A stretch of DNA of 64,000 nt, taken from Ischnura elegans (lineage: Eukaryota; Arthropoda; Insecta; Odonata; Coenagrionidae). The notes below the pieces were generated by a model. The model was not told where the DNA came from. It made no database searches and was given only the letters and a program-made list of their open reading frames with translations. The stretch covers positions 97,791,073 through 97,855,072 of the forward strand of contig NC_060253.1 of assembly GCF_921293095.1 (NCBI RefSeq). The letters run 5' to 3'. A program made the translations under genes and the position numbers. This document shows, piece by piece, positions 24,701 to 36,700 of the stretch (its first letter is position 1; the number at the start of each line of letters is the position of its first letter).

Positions 24701-27700
24701 AATGAAGAATATGCTACAAGGACTAAAGTGCTTCCACACGTTTGAAGAAGCGGTTGATGCCTAAAAAACAGCCATTTTGACTACTCCTACTTTAGAATGG
24801 AATATATGTTATGACTAGTTACATCAAATGCAAAAGTGCACTGACTATCGTGGAGAGTACTAAGAAATACAATTTAAAATATTGCGATATAGTACCTCTT
24901 TTAGTTTTCTTCATTCCCGACACTTAAAAGGCTAACCTTGTATAACCTGACTAGGAGAAAGAACTTTTTTCTATATTCTTCCAATTTTTTCTCACATCAT
25001 GGTACACACAAGGAGGCATCCAAAAATAACCAGATGGACTTTGCACTGTCCATTGGATGCCAACATGCAGAAAAACAAGGAAATAAGCTTAATATCAAGA
25101 TGAAAGAGAGGCAGACCATGAAAATCAAATACACCTACCTCCTGAAAAACCAGCTTCTCAAAATCTAAGGCTCGAATGGTTCCATCGTAGCTGGTGGTGA
25201 TGAGACGGTCGGCACCAAAGGCACAGAAGGTGGTACAACTGATGGGCCCAGAGTGTGGCTCAAAGCGGTAGATGCCGGTAGGAGAGTCATCCGCAGCTCT
25301 CCCCACACCTCCATCAGTACCAAGCACAGGATTCACCATCCACAACCCTGGGAAAGAGCCACCATTCATAAGGCATCGGACACAAAAATACCAGGATAGT
25401 TGCATTTTAATGCGAGGCTACATCAGGCACATTATTTTCATCATAATACCCTTCTTCAAAGGAAACTACAGCAGAATCCCAATCATCTGACCTCAGATTA
25501 TCCCTGTTGCGGATTATATCGGTGCACCATTTTCACTCTTCTGTAATGTCTTCTGCGATCTTTATAAAAAATAAAATCGGATGAAAAATCCCCAGAATTA
25601 CTGCATTTTAACACTAGGCTACACCGGGCTTATTAATTCCATCAGAATCCCCTTTCGTAAAACGGAATTATTTTATTTACTTGCGGACGAGAAATGTTTC
25701 AAGTTTACTTGGATGTCTGCTCTAGTATTGAAAAAGACGATAAGTGGCGGTAAAAAACTTTTGATTGAATTAAGAGATTCTTTAAGCAATCGTACATTAA
25801 GAAAAATGTTATCATGATCTTTTTATGTATGCTTCATATCACCAATGACCAACCATTATTGACGTGGTCTCGCATACAGTTGAATACAGCCCAAGGGAAC
25901 CAGAAATTTCGTCACACTCAGGCATGTTTATGCCGTGACCAATCAAAGTCAAACTGGAAAGAAAGGGATTTGTAGAAGTGAAGGCTGCAGGGAACTTCGA
26001 AGCAGAGGCAAAGACAGTGAGATTGCATGAGTCATCGCCGGGCACTCGCCGGCGTGGACAGCCTAGAATCGCTGCTTAACCATTGTGCAATCGCCCACCA
26101 GCTGCATTCACAGGAGCTCCATGTTCCTGTTTTCCAAGCCTCGCAGTGTGCGACCATGCTACATGATCACGAATCCACGGCCCGCAGCAGATGCAACCCG
26201 GGCAACTTGTGCGGGACGTGACTACATGGCATGGTGCCCGACTGTTTAGTTTCCGACATCGCGCATTGATTTTGAAGCATTCATGTAAACCAATTTTCTG
26301 TATCCATGATGACACAGGCAAGGATACCTGGTTTTCTAAACGAGGTCTTCTATGGAACAGTAGGAATACAAGGAATAAGGGAGTGTGCTGCATTTTATTT
26401 ACCTCCTGACAAGGAATGTTTCAAGTTTACTTGTATGCCTGCTTGAGCTTTTGCAGAAGACAGTGGGAAAAACTCATGCTTAAATTCAAAAATATTCTTC
26501 AATCGTAAAATAAGAAAAATGTCATCTAAGATCTTTAAAAGTATTTACAGCACTACTGTGCCGAGGGCAATGACCTCTAGGGTGAAAACAGGTGCTCCCA
26601 CTATCCCAGGATAAGGCTAACGGCAAAAATTGTTCCACCTGTAAAGTCGGTTTTCGGACTTTTTTCCGCCTATAGATCCTGCATTCTGCCCACTGTGCAA
26701 TGGCATGAAAAGTCACCTGTTATAGCATGCAGTGCCATAGCATGTTCATTTCATTAACTTCAAATGCATATTCCAGAGATCCAGGTTTGAATCCCAGTCA
26801 GGGCTAATATTTATTTCACAGTGGAATTTCTTCACTCTTTGGGAACTTGCAAGAGACTCTGTAAAGGTATGGTTAGTAAGGTGGAACAAAAAAAGTGCTA
26901 AGTTCGCACATTATTTCACGACGGGTGCCATTCCTAATCTTTTACTAGTACTAGAAGGTATGCGAAACATTTTTGTTCTGGGTTGATGCTTTACACTCTT
27001 AATCTGACAAAAAAAAATGTTTATATGCACATTGTCAAGAATTCTTGATTTCCTGAGAGTTTTTCTCTATTATGGCAACAGACAAAAATTAGGGCCGAAA
27101 TGCTTTCCAGTTTCGTCACGCATTTGGGTAGAGGTAAAACCCCATCTTTATCCTGTCATTCATCCTACCCTAGTTGCATACTTATGCCCAAAATTGAAAG
27201 AATGAGGACGACAGTATGATGGACAATGCACATGAGAAGACGGTACTCACCAAGGGATCCCTTCTTGCCACCAGCAGCTATCAGCAGAATGTCCCTGGAC
27301 GGGTGGATTGCGATGGATGAAATTCTCTCCGTGAGTACCCTCGCCATGCATCCACACCACATGGACAGCTTGCTAACGCGCTCCTTGAACCTGCAACGAG
27401 CATTCAAGCAAGCAAATCAGGTTTTCCAGCCAATCATTCAGAAAATGACAAATTTATGCAGAATTCTCAGTTCTCCAGCAGGGTTCCCACTCAGAATAAA
27501 TTATAAAATTCACGGTTTTTTCCAGGTTTTCACGGTCTAAATGTCATCAAATTCACGGTTTGTAGATAAACCATCTTACGCAGAAATATTTATCGCTCGA
27601 TCATCGGCGGCACGTTTACTACAAATTTAACAAACCCGACAGATGCCATGAATGTAAAAGCAGCAATGAAAGTGCTATCTCTCATGACGTCACCTTTCGT

Positions 27701-30700
27701 AAGCAAAATTCTGGTCTGGCTAAAGGTTGCGGAATGGAAAAGAAAATGGGGGACCAGGGTGCCAGGGAAGTTATGAAGTGTCTGAATTTTTACAAGGGTT
27801 AATGAACACTTCGGTTACCAGTCTTATGGCTTTGGTACAGGCTTAAGGTCAATGTGTCATCATGGTACACGGACCCCTAATTGCGCTGAGAATAAACTTG
27901 TGCAGATAAATGCGTGGACAGTGTCGTGACTGACCTTAAACTATGATCGACAAACCGATTTTCTTTCGATCTGTCAACGGTAGATCTAAAATCAAGTTTG
28001 AGAGATTTTTTTTCAAGGTTTTATGACGAAATTCATGGCTTTTTCCAGGTTATTTCACGGTATATAAAATTCACGGCTTATTCACGGTTTTAAGGTTTTC
28101 ACGGTTGAGTGAGAACCCTGTCCAGGGAAATTTGACAAAATTTCAGGTTAATCTAACATGAGTGCTGCATTAGATGAGAATTTTAAAACACCCAAAATTA
28201 CTTCAATACTTTTAAATAATATTATATTTATGTATTCACAAGAACAAGGAATAGGCAAGTAAACATACATTGTTTTTAAAATTCAAATTTATTCAATGCA
28301 AGCCAAGAAGCTGTCTTGACCTCATGACGTCACCTGGCATTCTATTCTTCGTGTTTTTGAAAATAACTAGAGTGAAGACTGCTTGATATTTCAATTCCGT
28401 TGTCTTGTCCGACATTCCCAGTTTTGATGCGGCTGTAAAAATTCTACTCAGCCACTGCACTTAATATTACAACTAACACAATTTTAGAGCAGAAAATATG
28501 TTTTGAACTGGAAAAATTTAGTGTGAAATGAATCTGAAATAAAATATTATGAAATTTCAGGTTGGAGCGAAAATTCATGAGTAATTCATGTATAATTCCA
28601 GAGTCATCACGCAAAATTCCTGATTCTCGTGGTCGCTACACACCCTACTATGGAAGCCGAGTCCAAAGGACTGACATTCCCAGAACATAGTTCCCGAAAC
28701 AATTTATTTCTACTATGCCATGTTAACGGCAGATAATTTCACAATAACGCACTTCGCTGCCCACATGACACACCTTTTCACCCACGAACGTAGCCTAAAA
28801 TTAGCCAGCATCTTATGGGCTGAGGTAATAACAGCTTGTTTACGCGGTAAATCCAAGCTGCCCAGTTCATGTCCATAATTATGATATATATTTTTTTATA
28901 TCACGAGATGTGGGTCAAATGTAAATATTATTTATTTTTTCAAACTTTGCCTACGTTTCGGACATTATATTTGTCCATCCTCAGGGCTTTAAGTCTGATG
29001 ACATCTCGTGATATAAAAAAATATATATATATAATAAGGGGTCGTGAAGTATAAAGTTGAATCATAATTATGATATTTAGAGGGTAATGAAATGTGACAG
29101 CATAAGGGCATTTTGACTTAGCACTTGCAAAAAAGGCACATTGTTTCTGTTGCAATAATAGAACATGTGCACGTTTTTGGGAAGTGATCTTAAAAAAAAA
29201 TTTAAACCTCAATTAGGCTAACTTCCGAGTCTGAGAATAGTGAGGTACTTTTTAAGTTAGATATTAATTATTAAAATTTGCAAAACTAATGATGCCCTGA
29301 AACACCAGTCGGCCATATTCTCAGGGCTGTGAAGTCATTTTGTTAAATGCGTTCTCAGGCATACCTTGTTCTTTAGGGTGAGCTCCTCTACAGCGTATAC
29401 CGAGTTTGGAAAGAAGCCATGAAATGGCTTATGGACTAGATTAAACATGTGTACATGCCATCATCTACATCTTTTAATTCATTTATTTGCAGATTTATAT
29501 TGTAACCATTGCCGCTTGGCCGGTTCCATGAGGGCCTTTCGAATGGGTGCCTTGCGTAAAGGAGAGCTTTCTTACATGATATCACCTGTGATATTTGTCT
29601 TTCTTCATTTGGTATGTGAGAGCATGTGGATGTGTGCGTGTGGAATCAGAGTGCCTGTGAGTTGCCTTTTTCCCCCCCTCCCTTTCCTCTACCTAACGTG
29701 TCCTTATCAATGAGTAAGAAGCAGGAGAGTGAAGTGCATTTCCCCCCACCCCTCTACCACCGTGCCTAGTGACTCAACCCAAGCTTTTCCCCACCCCCTA
29801 TGATGAACGAAGAAATTCCCCTCCCAAAAACTGATGGCAGATGTGTGACGTGTTTTTTTTTCCCCATTTTCCCTCCTTTCCCCCCCATCCAGGATTTTTA
29901 CCCCTCCATTCGGGTATAAATTATCTGTGCGCATAAGCCACAGGGAGGTTTCTTATGAAGAATCCACACGGCTGACATTCTTGGGGTCAAGATCTGTAGT
30001 CATTGCCACGAGCAACCAATTGTCACGGCTCTTCATCATTCAGCTCTTGACTATTTTTCGTGGTCACATTTCCGATCGCGATCGTTGAGTTAACCTATCT
30101 CGACATAAGAGACGAAGAAGTGGGTGGAGGAGAGAAAATTTCTGAAGCGATGTTGGAGGTTGGACCGAGAAGAAGGTGGCAGCTTTTTGGAAATAGGAGA
30201 CAGTACGGGAGATTTTCCAGTGCCCAGAAAAGGTCACCCTCACGCACTTCACCAGTAGCTCTGTCCACCACGCCAGCAGCAGAAGGCGAACCAACCGCAT
30301 AGTACGAGCCGACCAAAGGAATCCGTACACCAACGACTACAGAACAAAAAGGCCTGATAAGTACTGTCCATGCCCCCAAATCCCAATTTTTACCCTTAGA
30401 AGGAAGAGACAAGTTAATGAGAAGTCCCCATCAGTGTTATTTCTTAGTCCCAAAATATAACCCCAGTGTTCAAGAGGTTCCCCCCTAAAGGAACAGAAAG
30501 CCATCATTCCCCTTTCTTCAAAGCTTGTTATAATTCGTTGTTTCCTCCCCCCCTTTTCTCTTGTCCCTTGTGTGTGATTGCGAGTGTGTGTGTGATTTTT
30601 TTTTGGATTGTGGTATAATGACAGGGAGTGTATTTTATATTTTTGTACTCTATTGTTATTCATATTGTTAAAAGCCATGCAGTGCTAAAGTAATTATCAT

Positions 30701-33700
30701 ACATTCAATGAAGATTAAAAATGTCTCAAAAACTGGTATGAAATTCGACTACGGACTACAGGAAATAAAAATGCTCTTTATTTCTTGGTTGTTTTCTTGT
30801 TGTTTTGATAGCATCATTTTAGGGTTAAGCTTGTTAATTATTTTTGCTGATGTCAGAAAGGTCAATTATATATATTTTTCAGTGCATTTTTTACATGATC
30901 CAAATTATAAATTTGCATCAAATGAAAATCTTGTGTTGGAAGTTCTCTTTCTTACAAGCACCAGTAATCAAAAGGTGCCAAAATTCCCTCACCTATTTCC
31001 CATTTTTTTCCCCGCCCGGATGCTTTGGGATCTCCCATGCGTTCCATGTCTGACCCATAAATGCCTGAGTGCCCCAAACCCTCCCACTTCTCCCCTTGTA
31101 TGTGTAACCTCGCCTCACCCACCCCACCCATCGGCTCGATTGATGTACCGGGAAGACGAGAGAAGGGCGGGCGGCCGGAGATAGGTTACAATATTGACAT
31201 TAAAATAAATAGAGGCACTTAAACAGTGATGATCCTAGTTAATATTACAACTTAATTCATGAAAACTAAGTCACTAATTGTAAGTAACAGTACCCGTACT
31301 ATTAACTAAAAACGGAAAATTAATTTTCAATAAAAAGTGATAGTTTGGGTATTCAAAATGTTTGTAAATTAATGCCAAACACAGTGATGCAATGTTCAAA
31401 ATCAGATGTGAAATAAGCTCATTATTACGTATCACAAGTGGGGACTATCTTTTGGAAATGCACCGCGTGCAGGGATTCCTCGCTTAATGGAAGAATTCTA
31501 GTCATAACAAGACAGTTGTACTCTTGAAAACCTATAAACTTATACTGCAAAGAAATGTAAAATGAACCAATTTTAAAATTGTGCTAACAAATGCTTCGAG
31601 AAGTTTATTAACCCCTGAAGCACGGCGGGTATTTAATTAAATCCCATCCCAGTGGCCGGATGAGATTTAAATGACTTCGCCTTTTTTGGCATACTATCAT
31701 TCAATAATTTATATCTTTCATAATATACATTCAGTATTGTTGAAAATTTTTGTAAACTTGCGTAATACAATATGCTACTATATAATAATTTTTCGAGCGA
31801 TTTGAATAAATATTTATCGTTTTATGCATCTCCTTCTATGAACTGATGAATAAATTTTCAGTTTTGAAAGATTTAAATTTGGTTTCCAATAAGCTGCGAG
31901 ATCTCTAGCATTCCATGCATTTTTTAAATACAATTACATGATGTATATTAGTTATTTGGGGTTGAAAATTTCATAACAGATTGGATACTTTCGATAGGAT
32001 TACCCGTTTCGCCTACTTGAAAATTTATCACTTCGCCCATTTCTCTGAATTTGTTCTATCATTACCGTATCATTTCATACAGGTAATCATGTACTAATGT
32101 TTCAAACGTCAATATATGAATATTCAAATGATTTTACCTTAGAAAATCTGCTTTGTGTGACATGATTTGAAGCAATGCAAACAATCCTACAGCATATTTT
32201 TCTCACCAGTACACGCAGCCTCTTCATTTCCCATATTAGGCACAAACTGCACACCTTTGAGACTTCGATTTTTTCCCAGCTGCAGGAATTGTCCTTGGGA
32301 AATGTATTTCTGTGAGTCTTGGCACTAAATTGTGTAAGGAGCGACAGTCATGTCCAGACAGTCCGTATAAAGTTGGATATTTCAAAAATTTAACTTGACC
32401 AATGGCACATGAAATGATAAGTCAATTTTTTATACGTGTTTTTCCTGTGAACAACATTAGAATTTATGACTGTGGCATTCAATAGTCTCCTAAATAACTT
32501 CATACACCACTTGTAATGGCATTTTCTTTCCATTAGGTACGAATGCAATAACAGGTCCTTGAAATTGACCCCACCAATGAATTTACTATAACCTAACACA
32601 CAAACAGACTTCCAAGTCTCTTTTTTGCCTTTCAATACTATTCACATTTCGTTGGATCCCCAATTATAAATAAAAATACCACACACAGGAAATACACCCG
32701 ATGAAAATTTCACCACACTGCCTGAAAGAACACCACACAGCTAAATGACTCTAGTGGACTGAAGCGCTTGGTTTCAAAGCTTTATCAAGAGACGAGAAAA
32801 TATCTCGAAGGGGTCCTGGTATACGCTGACTGTTTAGAAGGAATCTTATCTTCGTTGATTACTCTCCAGAAAAAAAGAAAAAAATGTTGAGCGAAGCACA
32901 TGGCCCCTTCGCTTAGGACTAACGAGGCAGACCAAACACACACTTGGGGCTCAAGGTGACGACACACAAGGAGAAGACAGACAGAAGGCAGTGAGCTTAA
33001 AAGATACCATATCTCAAGCTAAAGTAGCTGACCCTTCTTGACAGCCCACAAGCAGAATAGGCGGTAGTTTAAAGATAGTACATATGAAGGAAGGCGTTAA
33101 GTTTTTGGACCGAATTCGTCAACTCGCTGGTTTAAAACGGAATTTCATCGAAACATTTGAAAATATCCTGAAAGCATAAAGTAGCGATGAGTATTTTATT
33201 GGAGAGGAAAAACATTTCTTCAAAAGATAGAGCAATTAGTTTTAATTTAAAATACAATATCTGGCGAATAAAAAATATTATATACAGTAGGTCAGGAAGC
33301 GTACTGGGTACGCATGATGACGGCATACGAAATTTAAAGGGCGCATACTGGGTACACATGACGGCGTTGAGGGGTTAATATAAATCCATTACTTAAGATA
33401 GCAAGGTAGGCTGACGTCAGAGGCGGCCATCTCTCTGCGGCAAGCCAGAACTGTGCGGTCATCTTGGAGGATAGCAGCGGCGATATCAAAGGGTAGGCGA
33501 AAAATAATGAGTGTCAAGGCGGAGAAAACGGCAAGGCAAATCTCGTGGAAAATTTATGAACAGCAGGGGTCCTCTATTTGTGAGAACGGCCGATTCCAAA
33601 TACGGATGGCCGGCTAAATCAGAAATTGTGAGAAAATCGTGACTCCGATAGTGGCCGAAGTCGTGAAAGATTATGGAATGTGACAAATGTTTCTCGGGTT

Positions 33701-36700
33701 TGCATCCAGGTTAAAGCTTTTATGTAAGCCGACGTTTCGGAAGACGACTTGTCTTCCATCCTCAAGGCTGTGTTACTTGAATGAAGTTCAATTTCACACT
33801 GAACAGGATTGACCGTTTACGGAGACAACAATACGGCTCAGGTGTCATCCGATTGGCTGTAGGTATTTTGAAATTCTTCACGTTTAACCCTTATGTTTTT
33901 CATACAGCTGATTACAGGTCTCCATGTAGTGCTTAGATGAAAGCCGGTGTCCCGATTGAAATTTTTGGGATTGAGGCGGATCTCTATTGCTTCCTTAACT
34001 ACGCGGTCCCAGTAACGTTGAGCATGGCAAAGGATTTTGGTGTCGTCCCATTTAATAGCATGGTCTTCATCAATGCTGTGTTCCGCCACGGCCGACTTTT
34101 CTGGTTGCGCTAATCTGAAAAATCTCCGGTGTTCTTTCAGCCTTGTCTCAATCGTTCGGCCTGTCTCCCCCACATACATTTTACCACATTCACAAGGTAT
34201 TCCATAAACCCCTGGTGTCTTCAACCCAATCGGATCTTTCACCCTAACCAAGCGGTGCCTTAATTTAGGTGGTGGCAGATGGACAGTTTTGATATTATAC
34301 CGTCGTAGAATGCGGTGGATCTTACCAGATATGGTTGACACATATGGGATTAAGGCTGTTGATAGCGGTTTTTCAGGCGGCTCATCCGGGCAACTCTTTT
34401 GTTTTATGTTGAGTCTGCTTAGGGCCTTAAAAATCTCTTGTTTTCCATAGCCATTCCGTAAAAATGTTTTCTTAAGGTGGTCTAACTCGGCTGAGATGCT
34501 TGTATTATCTGATATTAACTTGGCTCTATGGACCAAGGTAGATAATACAGCGGCCTTCTGCGATGGATGGTGGTGGCTCTGTCCGTTGAGATACAGGTCA
34601 GTATGCGTTGGCTTCCTATAAACGGAATGACCTAGGCTCCCATCTTCTTTCCTATGTATTAGGATGTCCAGGAAAGGAAGTCGCCCATTCTCTTCTACCT
34701 CCATGGAAGTCATTCATACGGAATGGCTATGGAAAACAAGAGATTTTTAAGGCCCTAAGCAGACTCAACATAAAACAAAAGAGTTGCCCGGATGAGCCGC
34801 CTGAAAAACCGCTATCAACAGCCTTAATCCCATATGTGTCAACCATATCTGGTAAGATCTACCGCATTCTACGACGGTATAATATCAAAACTGTCCATCT
34901 GCCACCACCTAAATTAAGGCACCGCTTGGTTAGGGTGAAAGATCCGATTGGGTTGAAGACACCAGGGGTTTATGGAATACCTTGTGAATGTGGTAAAATG
35001 TATGTGGGGGAGACAGGCCGAACGATTGAGACAAGGCTGAAAGAACACCGGAGATTTTTCAGATTAGCGCAACCAGAAAAGTCGGCCGTGGCGGAACACA
35101 GCATTGATGAAGACCATGCTATTAAATGGGACGACACCAAAATCCTTTGCCATGCTCAACGTTACTGGGACCGCGTAGTTAAGGAAGCAATAGAGATCCG
35201 CCTCAATCCCAAAAATTTCAATCGGGACACCGGCTTTCATCTAAGCACTACATGGAGACCTGTAATCAGCTGTATGAAAAACATAAGGGTTAAACGTGAA
35301 GAATTTCAAAATACCTACAGCCAATCGGACGACACCTGAGCCGTATTGTTGTCTCCGTAAACGGTCAATCCTGTTCAGTGTGAAATTGAACTTCATTCAA
35401 GTAACACAGCCTTGAGGATGGAAGACAAGTCGTCTTCCGAAACGTCGGCTTACATAAAAGCTTTAACCTGGATGCAAACCCGAGAAACATTTGTCAGAAG
35501 TATTCACCAGGAAAAACTTAAATCGTTTATTATGGAATGTGATGGTCGAAGGGGAATCTGATGGGGATAGGCCCTTAGCAACAAGTCGGGATGTAGCAAT
35601 ACAAATAATTAAGAGTACAATTCTGTACAAATTCAAAATATTCTATTAAATTTAAGCCCACATATTAACACATGAGGAAAAAGCAGCAGAGGCATTGTCA
35701 CTTTATCTTAATCCTTCCAAATAATAGTTTGGTGGACACTACTTCCCACCTCCTCCAAAAGATAGCAACCCAAAATGTGCTCAAAATAACAGTAAACTAG
35801 CCCATATGGAAACTGCACTGACCTAGAATTGAAGGCCACTGTACAAACAGTTTTGATGATTAGGTAGTTTCCAAACATGAGCTGTAAGTATGTGAATAAA
35901 ATAAAATTAGCAAGTAAGCATCTATCCTAAAAATAATCTCACAATGGAAAGCTAAAAGAAAAAGAGCTTCCACGAAAGGAATTTTAAGTACTGGGAAAAT
36001 TAGATTGACAATCTAATAAAATTTATGTTAAACTTTGCAAACTTTGAATTCTTTGAATTGGTCTAGTTTTTCAGAGACCTTTTATGCATGTTAAAACCAT
36101 TTTTTCAGGACACTTGCCAAATTCAAGATTGAGCATTTTTAAAAGATCAAAATCCCCAGATTACTCCAGATTTTTGAATTTTCCAGCTTAGTGGACACTA
36201 TGGTGCCACGTTTAGCAACTTTTCTAGGAGAGAAACGTAACAGGACACGACACGGAGCATTATTGCCTTTAATTATGAGAAAATGACCTTTAATTGTGCC
36301 ACCGAAAATACTTGTGGGTAGGCAACCTGCAACACTCCGCCTCATTTTATGCTATGTTTGCAAAAGAAGAGATTTCTTTTCCCATAAAAGATAATGATGT
36401 TCCCAGCAGGAGGAAAGAAACTTTGAGTTCAATATTAAGCATGCAAATGTGCACGTGAAAATGGAATGGAAAAATGGAATATAATAAAGCATCTACAGTA
36501 GAACCTCGGTTATACGACCCTCAGTTAAGCGATGACCTCACTTATACGCCGATTTTTTTTGGTCCGGTGAATAACACCATATGAACCCATGTATTTCCAA
36601 CCTCAGTTATGAAACTCTTCACCTATACGACGACCTCGGTTATGGAACGTATTTTTCCAGTCCAATGTGATAAAATACCTCACTTGTACGACTTGTCAGA

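Larger units (their letters stand above)
33684..35529. mobile_element. Penelope-like element, two head-to-head truncated copies
   Basis: Copy A (minus, 34715-33684) and copy B (plus, about 34717-35529) share about 780 bases as near-identical inverted arms ending in the same 3' sequence. The whole unit is flanked by a 13-base direct repeat, TTATGGAATGTGA, at 33671-33683 and 35530-35542. Copy B has about 33 extra bases (35497-35529) at its 3' end. Penelope-like elements are known for inverted and partial-tandem arrangements and variable target duplications. Confidence 0.88.

Noticed and set aside
30060..30302. 80-codon GC-rich frame as a host gene
   Set aside because: No splice support and the antisense frames are equally open, which reflects composition.
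34608..34716. N-terminal extension of Penelope copy B
   Set aside because: This part is antisense to copy A; homology to the element starts at about 34717.
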